Shown here piece by piece: positions 1-5,467 of a DNA stretch of 5,999 bases. Below the pieces are notes generated by a model. The model saw nothing but the letters and a program-made list of their open reading frames with translations, ran no database searches and had not been told where the DNA came from. The first letter of the stretch is position 1. Each line of letters starts with the position of its first letter. Source of the DNA: Magnetovibrio sp. (GTDB lineage Bacteria; Pseudomonadota; Alphaproteobacteria; Rhodospirillales; Magnetovibrionaceae); the NCBI GenBank assembly GCA_016763255.1, contig JAESUA010000036.1, positions 1-5,999 on the forward strand. Direction: 5' to 3'. Made by a program: the position numbers and the translations under genes.

Positions 1-82
1 CAGATGCCATTGAGCACATCCTGGCCGCCAAAATATTTGTGAATGTTCTCGACCTTGAGTAGGGGGCATCAGCATCTGGCAT
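1..82 (-). CDS. ABC-transporter ATPase, N-terminal fragment with apparent frameshift
   Basis: Reading the minus strand from base 62 to base 1 gives LLKVENIHKYFGGQDVLNGI. This is the typical first beta-strand region of an ABC ATPase subunit, with the aromatic A-loop residue (Tyr of KYFGG) that stacks on ATP adenine. Walker A and everything after it lie beyond the left edge. The subtype cannot be fixed: VLNGI recalls polar amino-acid importers (GlnQ/HisP), FGG recalls LivG. In the same frame, TGA at 71-69 closes the ORF with no ATG, GTG or TTG between it and the homology. Adding one base to the G run at 62-66 joins the frame to ATG at 82-80, giving MPDADAPLLKVENIHK, with AGGA at 92-89 as a well-spaced ribosome binding site. 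Removing one base would instead use ATG 75-73. I infer a sequencing indel or a real frameshift. The family call is fairly sure, the start is not. Confidence 0.6.
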   Translation of the reverse strand, partial: MPDADAPYSRSRTFTNILAARMCSMAS

Positions 83-110
83 GAACAATCCTGAGGGGAG
101 GTTCTTGTAT

Positions 111-124
111 GAGTTTGTAAACTC
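111..124. repeat. Interrupted palindrome GAGTTT-GT-AAACTC
   Basis: Two perfect 6-base arms flank a 2-base centre. It lies about 30 bases upstream of the ABC ATPase start, where an operator for that gene could sit. One such 6-2-6 palindrome is expected by chance in roughly this length of DNA, so only the location makes it worth marking. No regulator is recognised. Confidence 0.3.
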
Positions 125-155
125 GAAGACTCTAGAAGTCCTGCTGCAACATTTC

Positions 156-169
156 ATTCAAAATTGAAT
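156..169. repeat. Interrupted palindrome ATTCAA-AA-TTGAAT
   Basis: This is a second 6-2-6 palindrome in the same intergenic gap, with its centre 45 bases from the first. The arm sequence differs from the other one, so the two are not copies of a single operator. It could be a regulator site or chance in AT-rich DNA. Confidence 0.25.
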
Positions 170-199
170 CTCTTAACGCAAACGTTGTAGATGAGGGGC

Positions 200-226
200 T
201 TGATCATAGAGCCGACGGGGTATAAA
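200..226 (+). promoter_or_regulatory. Weak candidate promoter for the DMT transporter gene
   Basis: TTGATC (200-205) and TATAAA (221-226) resemble -35 and -10 boxes. The spacer is 15 bases, shorter than the preferred 16-18. Transcription would start near 233, leaving a leader of under 30 bases before the ATG at 260. No other pair in this gap is better on the plus strand. No strong Shine-Dalgarno is seen before the ATG. Confidence 0.25.
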
Positions 227-259
227 CACCCTGTCTTCTTAAGTTATGGACCTTAATCT

Positions 260-1174
260 ATGCGCCGATTACACGCCAACCTCTTGCTGCTCACCGCCGC
301 CCTGATTTGGGGGGTGACGTTTTCAATCCAGCAAATGGCGATGGAACACATCGAACCGATCTTGTTCACCGGCCTGCGTTTTATCTTAGGTGCTTTGGTG
401 GTGTTGCCATTGGCGGTGTGCGAAATCCGTAAAAAACGCTCCCTTGATGGCTGGAAACTTGGCCGGGGCACACTCGCGTGGTTGGTCCTAACCGGGATGG
501 TGTTGTTCACTGCAGCCCTGTTGCAGCAGCTCGGCATTGCCACGACCACCGTGGCCAATGCCGGTTTTTTGACTGCATTGTATGTGCCGTTGACGCCGAT
601 TTTAGCGCTTGTGGTGCTGCGTCAATTGCCCCACCCGGCCATTTGGCCCGCCGCACTGGCATGCGTCGGCGGGGCGTACTTGATGGCCGGCGGGGTGCTG
701 GATTCCATGAGTACCGGTGATTTGTGGGTGATGGCCGGGGCGCTGTTTTGGGCCACGCATATCTTGCTGATCGGTGCCATGACGGCCCGGACCGGCGCGC
801 CATTTGTGATTTCGTGTGTGCAGTTTTTGATCTGTGGCGTATTGGGCACGGTGTGGGGCTTGGCGGTGGAAAGCAATACGCTTGCTGGCACCCTCAATGC
901 CATCCCGGCGATCTTGTTTTCGGGGGGCGTGTCGGTGGGCATTGGCTTCACCTTGCAAGTGGTGGCCCAGCGCCACACCCCCGCAGCCGATGCCTCCATT
1001 ATCTTGAGCGCAGAAACCGTGTTTGCAGCCTTGGCCGGCATGGTGATTTTGGGTGAAATGCTCGGTGAGCTTGAGTATGCCGGCGGTGCGCTGATTCTCA
1101 TCGGTGTGCTGGCGGTGGAACTTTTGCCACTGACCTTCGCCAAGATCCGCGCCCGTCGTGCGAGGCGTGTCTAG
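260..1174 (+). CDS. EamA/DMT-family inner-membrane transporter
   Basis: A 304-residue polytopic membrane protein of the drug/metabolite transporter superfamily, which exports or exchanges small metabolites across the inner membrane. Hydropathy read by eye gives about ten helices: roughly 6-24, 33-52, 72-91, 98-120, 127-147, 153-172, 181-203, 212-236, 246-265 and 271-290. This is the usual two tandem five-helix EamA repeats (about 7-142 and 153-287). Family-like stretches are NAGFLTALYVPLTPI (100-114) in repeat one and ASIILSAETVFAALAG (245-260) with ILGE (263-266) in repeat two. Charged residues cluster after helix 2 (EIRKKR) and at the C-terminus (KIRARRARR), consistent with cytoplasmic sides. 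Length is normal. The ATG at 260 is the first start after an in-frame TAA at 254-256, but its ribosome binding site is weak. Substrate cannot be told from sequence. The gene is single and converges on the diguanylate cyclase gene with a 7-base gap. Confidence 0.92.
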   Translation: MRRLHANLLLLTAALIWGVTFSIQQMAMEHIEPILFTGLRFILGALVVLPLAVCEIRKKRSLDGWKLGRGTLAWLVLTGMVLFTAALLQQLGIATTTVANAGFLTALYVPLTPILALVVLRQLPHPAIWPAALACVGGAYLMAGGVLDSMSTGDLWVMAGALFWATHILLIGAMTARTGAPFVISCVQFLICGVLGTVWGLAVESNTLAGTLNAIPAILFSGGVSVGIGFTLQVVAQRHTPAADASIILSAETVFAALAGMVILGEMLGELEYAGGALILIGVLAVELLPLTFAKIRARRARRV

Positions 1175-1181
1175 AGCACGT

Positions 1182-2447
1182 TCAGGCGGCAGAAGCCTCA
1201 ACCCGGTTGCGGCCGCCGTTTTTGGCCAGATAAAGCGCATCGTCGGCGCGGTGCAAAAGCCCGCGGGTGGTTTCCCCGGTTTGGTGCTGTGCGACGCCAA
1301 AGCTTGCGGTGATACAGCCGACGTCTTTGATGTGCCCATTGGCGAGGATTGCCCGGCAGATATTGGACAACGACAACGCACCTTCGAGATCGGTGCCCGG
1401 CAGGACGACCAAAAATTCTTCACCACCCCAACGCGCCAAGGCATCAACCTCGCGCAGTCGCGACTTAACCGTATCCGCCACCGATTTAAGCACTTCATCG
1501 CCCACCGCGTGGCCGTGGGTGTCATTGACTTTTTTGAAGTGATCGATGTCGAACATAATGATCGAAAAAGACGTTTCCATGCGGGCCGCACGTTGCAGCT
1601 CATCTTGCAATAAATCGCTGATGGAGCGGCGGTTTAATAAGCCCGTCAGCGGGTCTGTGGTGGCCAATTCACGCAGGGTGCTTTCGATGCCTTTGCGGTG
1701 GCTGATTTCTCTTTTGAGAGCCGCCAATGACCGGTTTTGGCGCTCAGCAAACCGTTTGACCAATAAGCCCATGACGACCATCACGGCGATGGTGACCAGG
1801 CCCAATGTGACTTGCACGTTGATGAAACGGCGTTCGGCATCAACGATCAATTGTTTTAAACGTGTTACGACGATGTTGGCCTTGGCGATAAATTTGTTAA
1901 AGGTGTCGTCGAACGATTGATCGACAGCGGTGCCGGGGCCGGATATTTCTTGATGCAACCAGCGGTCTTCCATTTGGCTGCGAAACAGCGTCAGGAGCTC
2001 GCGCACCTCTCGGATGTAGCTGCGCAATTGCGGGTCATCCAAGGGGATGAAGGTGCTGTGAGCATTTTGTCCGCCCTCCAGCATGACACGGGCATACCAA
2101 TCGGCTTGTTGCAGGTGAGCCCGCACAGTATCGATGTCTTCGTTGACATCGTTGCTGAGAATTTCTTCAAACCAGAGATGCCCGATGGTGGCCTCTTGTT
2201 TGATTTCCATGGCCGCGTCGATCAGCGGGGTGTAGCGCTGCGACATGCGCAAGCCGGTTTGTGCGCTGTAAACGATCATGGCGATGACCAGCATACCGAT
2301 GGCCCCGATCAAGGCGAGGAAGCGGATGAGGGGGAAAAGATCATCTTTGGGCACTACAGCCGATAAGGGATGCGCCTGCACTTTGTTTGCAGGTGTGTTG
2401 GTTTTAATCGCGGATCCATTTCCGCGCTGTCCGTTCCAGGTGCCCAT
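1182..2447 (-). CDS. Membrane-anchored sensory diguanylate cyclase (GGEEF)
   Basis: A 421-residue protein predicted to make cyclic di-GMP from two GTP. A hydrophilic N-terminus (1-35) precedes helix TM1 (about 38-60). A periplasmic, mostly helical sensor segment (about 62-212) follows, then TM2 (about 213-230), a linker (231-260) and a C-terminal GGDEF domain (about 261-418). The domain looks active: DPLTGLLNRR (265-274), metal-binding Asp300 in FDIDHF, Asn308 and Asp309 of KKVND, and the signature GGEEF at 341-345. The product-inhibition I-site RxxD is present as REVD (332-335), exactly five residues before GGEEF. No EAL phosphodiesterase domain is present. The periplasmic part resembles four-helix-bundle sensors, but I cannot name its ligand. 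ATG at 2447 has AAGG at 2458-2455 as ribosome binding site, 7 bases away. It is separated by 198 bases from the gene upstream, so it probably has its own promoter. Confidence 0.95.
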   Translation of the reverse strand: MGTWNGQRGNGSAIKTNTPANKVQAHPLSAVVPKDDLFPLIRFLALIGAIGMLVIAMIVYSAQTGLRMSQRYTPLIDAAMEIKQEATIGHLWFEEILSNDVNEDIDTVRAHLQQADWYARVMLEGGQNAHSTFIPLDDPQLRSYIREVRELLTLFRSQMEDRWLHQEISGPGTAVDQSFDDTFNKFIAKANIVVTRLKQLIVDAERRFINVQVTLGLVTIAVMVVMGLLVKRFAERQNRSLAALKREISHRKGIESTLRELATTDPLTGLLNRRSISDLLQDELQRAARMETSFSIIMFDIDHFKKVNDTHGHAVGDEVLKSVADTVKSRLREVDALARWGGEEFLVVLPGTDLEGALSLSNICRAILANGHIKDVGCITASFGVAQHQTGETTRGLLHRADDALYLAKNGGRNRVEASAA

Positions 2448-2451
2448 AGAG

Positions 2452-2464
2452 TAACCTTAGGTTA
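2452..2464. repeat. Palindrome TAACCT-T-AGGTTA over the ribosome binding site
   Basis: Six-base arms flank a single central base and overlap the AAGG ribosome binding site of the diguanylate cyclase gene. As minus-strand RNA it could form a five-pair stem with a three-base loop that hides half of the site. As DNA it could bind a dimeric protein. Both are inference. Confidence 0.3.
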
Positions 2465-2466
2465 TC

Positions 2467-2518
2467 TGCATTTACCCGTAATACTCCATAGGATAAAGGC
2501 TTAGGCTAGGTAAATGCA
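2467..2518. repeat. Perfect 10-bp inverted repeat, 32-base spacer
   Basis: TGCATTTACC at 2467-2476 is exactly complementary to GGTAAATGCA at 2509-2518. The half-site centres are 42 bases apart, close to four turns of B-DNA, so both would face the same side of the helix. One arm overlaps a candidate -35 box and the other lies just past the predicted start of transcription of the diguanylate cyclase gene. It could be a paired operator or the stem of an RNA leader. A chance match of this size within 60 bases is not negligible in 6 kb. Confidence 0.4.
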
Positions 2519-2519
2519 A
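2490..2519 (-). promoter_or_regulatory. Candidate promoter of the diguanylate cyclase gene
   Basis: On the minus strand TTGCAT (2519-2514) and TATCCT (2495-2490) match -35 and -10 boxes moderately well, with an 18-base spacer. Transcription would begin near 2483, about 35 bases before the ATG at 2447. It is embedded in the 10-bp inverted repeat, which is why it is the preferred candidate here. Confidence 0.3.
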
Positions 2520-2645
2520 TGAATTGCGGTGTTCAGGGGGCTAGAGTTCGATAAATATATTTTGCGATCAAGCCAGGAGACTCGCATTAATTTACCTCAT
2601 GGTAGAATTTAATATGTTTTAGATTGTCTGCGATTTAGGGTGCGT

Positions 2646-3179
2646 TCACTTGGCGCTCAGGACCTTAGTCTCAAATGCGGCGGCATAGGCCTGCCATTCA
2701 GCCGTTGGGATGTCGTCAATACGGCGACGCCACAAGGGGATATTGAGATCGTCATTGGTGTGGCTCAGCACCAGAGTATGAGTGATGCGTTTGTCGCTGT
2801 CGGTGTGGGCGCGAAGCTCGATCCCCACATAATTGGCGAGCGGTTCGGTGAAACTTTGGCGATAAAAAGGGATGCGTTTGGTGAGGTGCACAAGCCCTTC
2901 GTCGGTGTCGAAGTGGGCCTCGATACGGCCAAATACGGCAATGTAGCCCGCAATCATCACCAATAACGTCACCACCGCACTGGGAATGGCGTAACCCAGC
3001 CAGCCCTCTTCCGACCAGGCCATGGCGAACAAGAAGGTGGTGATCAACAGACCGCCTTTGCCGACGCCCAAGGCCACAAAACCTAAAATCACCTGGGCGC
3101 GCACCTGAACACGCCACGGTTTGGTGTTTAAGTCCAAAGCGAACGGTTCGGTGTTGTTGAGGATGGCCTTGAAGATCAT
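2646..3179 (-). CDS. Small two-helix membrane protein of unknown function
   Basis: A 177-residue protein I cannot assign to a named family. It has a short cytoplasmic-type N-terminus, two hydrophobic helices close together (about 28-53 and 60-84), and a soluble C-terminal domain of alternating beta-like segments (about 85-177). That architecture (helical hairpin, then about 90 residues including LVHLTKRIPFYRQSF at 96-110 and HTLVLSHTNDDLNIPLWRR at 134-152) recalls bacterial PH-like membrane proteins and uncharacterised alphaproteobacterial proteins. This is resemblance by eye only. There is no signal peptide or catalytic motif. It starts 27 bases after the parE stop on the same strand, so co-transcription is likely, but no functional link to ParE is implied. 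The ATG at 3179 has only a weak ribosome binding site. A five-pair hairpin (3185-3199) occupies the space where one would sit. Confidence 0.82.
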   Translation of the reverse strand: MIFKAILNNTEPFALDLNTKPWRVQVRAQVILGFVALGVGKGGLLITTFLFAMAWSEEGWLGYAIPSAVVTLLVMIAGYIAVFGRIEAHFDTDEGLVHLTKRIPFYRQSFTEPLANYVGIELRAHTDSDKRITHTLVLSHTNDDLNIPLWRRRIDDIPTAEWQAYAAAFETKVLSAK

Positions 3180-3184
3180 GATCC

Positions 3185-3199
3185 GGGGTCTTTAACCCC
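3185..3199 (-). other. Short GC-rich hairpin between parE and the membrane-protein gene
   Basis: GGGGT and ACCCC flank a five-base loop. On minus-strand RNA the stem ends five bases before the ATG at 3179 and fills the Shine-Dalgarno position. No T-run follows, so it is not a standard terminator. It could modulate translation of the downstream gene or be incidental. Confidence 0.35.
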
Positions 3200-3206
3200 A
3201 CATGAG

Positions 3207-5300
3207 TTAAACATCGATGTCTTCGACGAATTGAGCGTGTTCCTGGATATAGGCATAGCGCAGCTCGGGTTTTTTGCCCATCAGGCTTTCCACCAATTCT
3301 TCGGTGTCATGCACATCATCCCAGTCTTCTGCACCGTGGCCGGTCGGCACCGTGACGCGCAGCAAGATGCGCTTGTCCGGCTTCATGGTGGTTTCTTTGA
3401 GCTGGGCGGGGGGCATTTCGCCGAGGCCTTTAAAGCGGCTGATTTCGATTTTGCCGCGGCCCTGGAATTCAGTCTTCATCAACTCATCTTTGTGATCGTC
3501 GTCCCGGGCAAACATCACTTTAGAGCCCTGGGCGATGCGATACAAAGGTGGCATGGCAATGTAAAGGTGACCATTTTCAATGAGTTTTGGCATTTCCCTA
3601 AAGAAGAACGTCATCAAAAGAGCGGCGATGTGCGCGCCGTCAACATCAGCATTGGTCATGATGATGATTTTTTCATAACGCAATGCATCGTTGTCGTAGG
3701 CCTTGCGCGTGCCACAGCCCAGTGCTTCGCCAAGATCGGAAAGTTCCTGGTTGGCTTTCAGCTTATCCAGCGTGGCCGAGGCGACGTTCAAGATCTTACC
3801 GCGCAACGGCAAGATCGCCTGGGTCTTGCGGTCACGCGCCTGTTTGGCGGAGCCACCAGCGCTGTCACCTTCGACGATGAACAGTTCGGTGCCGAGTGCC
3901 GAGTTTTGGCTGCAATCGGACAGTTTGCCGGGCAGGCGCAGCCGCTTGGTCGCTGACTTGCGCTTGGTTTCTTGTTCGAGACGGCGCCGCGTGCGGATGC
4001 TGGCGCGCTCAATCGCGTTGTCGAGCAGGATCTTGGCGATTTTGGGGTCCGAGGACAGCCAATGATCAAAGCGATCGCGCACCGCATTTTCCACCAACTT
4101 GGCGGCTTCGGCGGTGGACAGCTTGTCCTTGGTCTGGCCCTGAAACTGGGGTTCGGCAATAAAGGCCGACAGCATCACGCAGGCCCCGCCGATCATGTCG
4201 TCGGCCATCACCTTGGTGCCGCGTTTGTCGCCTGTGAGTTCGGCGTACGCCTTAATGCCTTTGGTGAGGGCGGATTTGAGCCCGGATTCATGGGTGCCGC
4301 CCTGGGGTGTGGGCACCGTGTTGCAATACGAATTCAAAAAGCCGTCTTCGTCCATGGGCCAAGCCACGGCCCATTCCACCCGGCCGGGGCCATCGGGAAA
4401 ATCGGCGCGGCCTTCAAAGGCCATCGGGGTGACGGTGCGACGTTCTTTGAGCAAGCCGGCGATGTAGTCGGCCAGACCGCCGGGGAAGTGCAATTCGGCC
4501 TTTTCAGGCACATCCTTGTCTTCTTTGTCTTTGAGCAGGCTGGGATCGCAAGCCCAACGGATTTTGACGCCGCGATACAAATAGGCTTTCGAGCGCACCA
4601 TGCTAAACAAGGTGTGGGGGCGAAAATGGGTGCGGGTGCCGAAAGTCTCGGTGTCGGGCACGAAACTCACCGTGGTGCCGCGTCGATTGTTAACGGGCCC
4701 CAAATTTTCCAGCTTCGAGGTCGGCAGGCCACGTGAATAGCTTTGACGATAGAGCTGCTTATCCTTGGCGACCTCGATGACCAAATCCGACGACAAGGCG
4801 TTGACCACGGACGAGCCTACGCCATGCAGACCACCGGAGGTTTCATACGCGCCGCCGCCGAACTTTGCACCTGCGTGCAAGATGGTGAAGATGACTTCCA
4901 GCGCCGATTTGTCGGTGAATTTGGGGTGGGGGTCGACCGGGATGCCGCGACCGTTGTCTTTGACCACCAGACGATTACCGGGTTCCAGCGTCACCTCGAT
5001 GATGCTGGCGTGGCCCGCGACGGCTTCGTCCATGGAGTTGTCGATGATTTCCGCCGCCAAGTGATGATAGGCGCGCTCATCGGTGCCGCCGATGTACATG
5101 CCGGGACGCTTGCGCACCGGTTCCAGGCCTTCCAGGACCTCAATGTCGGCGGCGGTGTAGCTGTCGCCGCCTGCACCACTTGATTTGGGGGCGGGACTGG
5201 CCTTGGCCTTTTGGGGCGCGGATTTTTTCGCGACAGGCCTGGTCGCAGCAGGCATTTTAGTTTTGCTCGGCTTGGTGCCGTCTTCGAATAGGTCACTCAT
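3207..5300 (-). CDS. parE: DNA topoisomerase IV subunit B (ParE)
   Basis: The 697-residue ATPase subunit of topoisomerase IV, which with ParC decatenates daughter chromosomes and relaxes supercoils. An N-terminal Lys/Ala/Pro-rich tail (about 1-46) precedes the GHKL ATPase (about 47-225): general base Glu84 and Asn88 in AEIIDNSMDEA, Asp115 in DNGRGIP, and the ATP lid SGGLHGVGSSVVNAL (155-169). The transducer domain (about 226-400) carries the ATP-sensing QTK at 389-391. The Toprim domain has the catalytic Glu477 in VEGDSAGGSA and then MTNADVDGAHI (548-558), where Asn550 replaces the usual first Asp while Asp552 and Asp554 remain. The C-terminus has RFKGLGEMPP (622-631) and ends at the Toprim/core region without the GyrB insert. 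ParE rather than GyrB is judged from overall wording and the C-terminal ELRYAYIQEHAQFVEDIDV. MSDLF supports the ATG at 5300. The start lies in a 14-bp tandem duplication and lacks a strong ribosome binding site. Confidence 0.96.
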   Translation of the reverse strand: MSDLFEDGTKPSKTKMPAATRPVAKKSAPQKAKASPAPKSSGAGGDSYTAADIEVLEGLEPVRKRPGMYIGGTDERAYHHLAAEIIDNSMDEAVAGHASIIEVTLEPGNRLVVKDNGRGIPVDPHPKFTDKSALEVIFTILHAGAKFGGGAYETSGGLHGVGSSVVNALSSDLVIEVAKDKQLYRQSYSRGLPTSKLENLGPVNNRRGTTVSFVPDTETFGTRTHFRPHTLFSMVRSKAYLYRGVKIRWACDPSLLKDKEDKDVPEKAELHFPGGLADYIAGLLKERRTVTPMAFEGRADFPDGPGRVEWAVAWPMDEDGFLNSYCNTVPTPQGGTHESGLKSALTKGIKAYAELTGDKRGTKVMADDMIGGACVMLSAFIAEPQFQGQTKDKLSTAEAAKLVENAVRDRFDHWLSSDPKIAKILLDNAIERASIRTRRRLEQETKRKSATKRLRLPGKLSDCSQNSALGTELFIVEGDSAGGSAKQARDRKTQAILPLRGKILNVASATLDKLKANQELSDLGEALGCGTRKAYDNDALRYEKIIIMTNADVDGAHIAALLMTFFFREMPKLIENGHLYIAMPPLYRIAQGSKVMFARDDDHKDELMKTEFQGRGKIEISRFKGLGEMPPAQLKETTMKPDKRILLRVTVPTGHGAEDWDDVHDTEELVESLMGKKPELRYAYIQEHAQFVEDIDV

Positions 5301-5316
5301 GGTAGGTCACTCATGG
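5289..5316. repeat. Exact 14-bp tandem duplication over the parE start
   Basis: TAGGTCACTCATGG occurs twice head to tail at 5289-5302 and 5303-5316. On the minus strand each copy reads CCATGAGTGACCTA, so the parE start codon and the first three sense codons after it are duplicated. Since 14 is not a multiple of three, the upstream copy is out of frame with parE. A chance occurrence of a perfect 14-bp tandem copy is very unlikely, so this is a genuine duplication or an assembly artefact. Confidence 0.9.
5297..5314 (-). other. Five-codon upstream ORF (MSDLP) overlapping the parE start
   Basis: The duplicated ATG at 5314-5312 opens ATG AGT GAC CTA CCA TGA. Its stop TGA overlaps the parE ATG as ATGA, the classic geometry for translational coupling. 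Neither ATG has a strong Shine-Dalgarno; GAG in the duplicated copy, about nine bases before the real ATG, is the best match. That ribosomes use this ORF is inference. Confidence 0.4.
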
Positions 5317-5333
5317 ATGGTCGTTTTTTGTGG

Positions 5334-5373
5334 GATACGGGGAGGCTAGCCCCCCGGGCTTTGGCAGCGTATC
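5334..5373 (-). other. Nested inverted repeats in the parE leader region
   Basis: GATACG (5334-5339) pairs with CGTATC (5368-5373). Inside lie AGCCC-CCC-GGGCT (5348-5360) and the palindrome GGCTAGCC (5344-5351), which overlap and would be alternative pairings. If parE transcription starts above 5373, the leader could fold into a GC-rich structure about 35 bases before the first ATG. If not, these are DNA sites in the promoter. Confidence 0.3.
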
Positions 5374-5462
5374 GTATATTCATCTGTGGCGTTGTATCTG
5401 CATCATACGGTAGTCTCGTGTCTATAAAAACACAAAATGCAGTGTAAATGCCTGCAAATCAT

Positions 5463-5467
5463 GAGGA
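5463..5467 (+). promoter_or_regulatory. Ribosome binding site GAGGA deciding the thioesterase start
   Basis: GAGGA ends four bases before ATG 5472. The in-frame ATG at 5448 has no comparable site upstream, so the downstream start is preferred. Spacing is slightly short but acceptable. Confidence 0.65.

Larger units (their letters stand above)
83..259. promoter_or_regulatory. Divergent intergenic region
   Basis: This 177-base gap separates the leftward ABC ATPase gene from the rightward eamA-type gene, so it should carry promoters for both. It is more AT-rich than the flanking genes. It contains two 6-2-6 interrupted palindromes (111-124 and 156-169) and one weak candidate promoter for the rightward gene. 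I see no additional ORF with a credible start and no RNA gene. Confidence 0.6.
2448..2645. promoter_or_regulatory. Intergenic regulatory region upstream of the diguanylate cyclase
   Basis: This 198-base AT-rich gap lies between the end of the small membrane-protein gene and the diguanylate cyclase start, both on the minus strand. It contains a 10-bp inverted repeat pair (2467-2518), a candidate promoter within it, a 13-base palindrome over the ribosome binding site (2452-2464) and a self-complementary AAATATATTT at 2553-2562. I see no credible small ORF. There is also no GC-rich hairpin with a T-run that would terminate the parE operon. Confidence 0.55.

Noticed and set aside
1165..1199. Possible bidirectional terminator between the converging transporter and diguanylate cyclase genes
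   Set aside because: CGTG...CACG and AGGC...GCCT give only four-pair stems and no T-run follows on either strand.
602..1603. Long open minus-strand frame of about 333 codons across the transporter gene and the end of the diguanylate cyclase gene
   Set aside because: It is antisense to a clear EamA transporter and out of frame with the GGDEF domain. Its product is rich in Arg, His, Pro and Gln with no recognisable domain, as expected from codon bias in the real genes.
1917..2366. Open plus-strand frame of 149 codons opposite the diguanylate cyclase sensor domain
   Set aside because: It is antisense to the membrane and sensor segments of an intact gene, with no ribosome binding site and no recognisable domain.
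2551..2563. AT-rich self-complementary AAATATATTT as a promoter or origin element
   Set aside because: No -35 partner at a proper distance on either strand and no repeated DnaA-like boxes nearby. Likely just AT-rich intergenic DNA.
3231..3956. Open plus-strand frame of 241 codons opposite parE
   Set aside because: It lies wholly inside parE on the other strand, has no ribosome binding site and gives a His/Phe-rich product without motifs. Antisense shadow.
3972..4736. Open plus-strand frame of 254 codons opposite parE
   Set aside because: Same reasoning: a Gly/Ala/Phe/His-rich translation fully antisense to conserved ParE sequence. Long antisense frames are common in GC-biased genes.
3207..5300. 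Assignment of the type II topoisomerase gene as gyrB
   Set aside because: Length near 700 residues, absence of the proteobacterial GyrB C-terminal insert, and the MYIGGTDERAYHHL and C-terminal wording fit ParE better.
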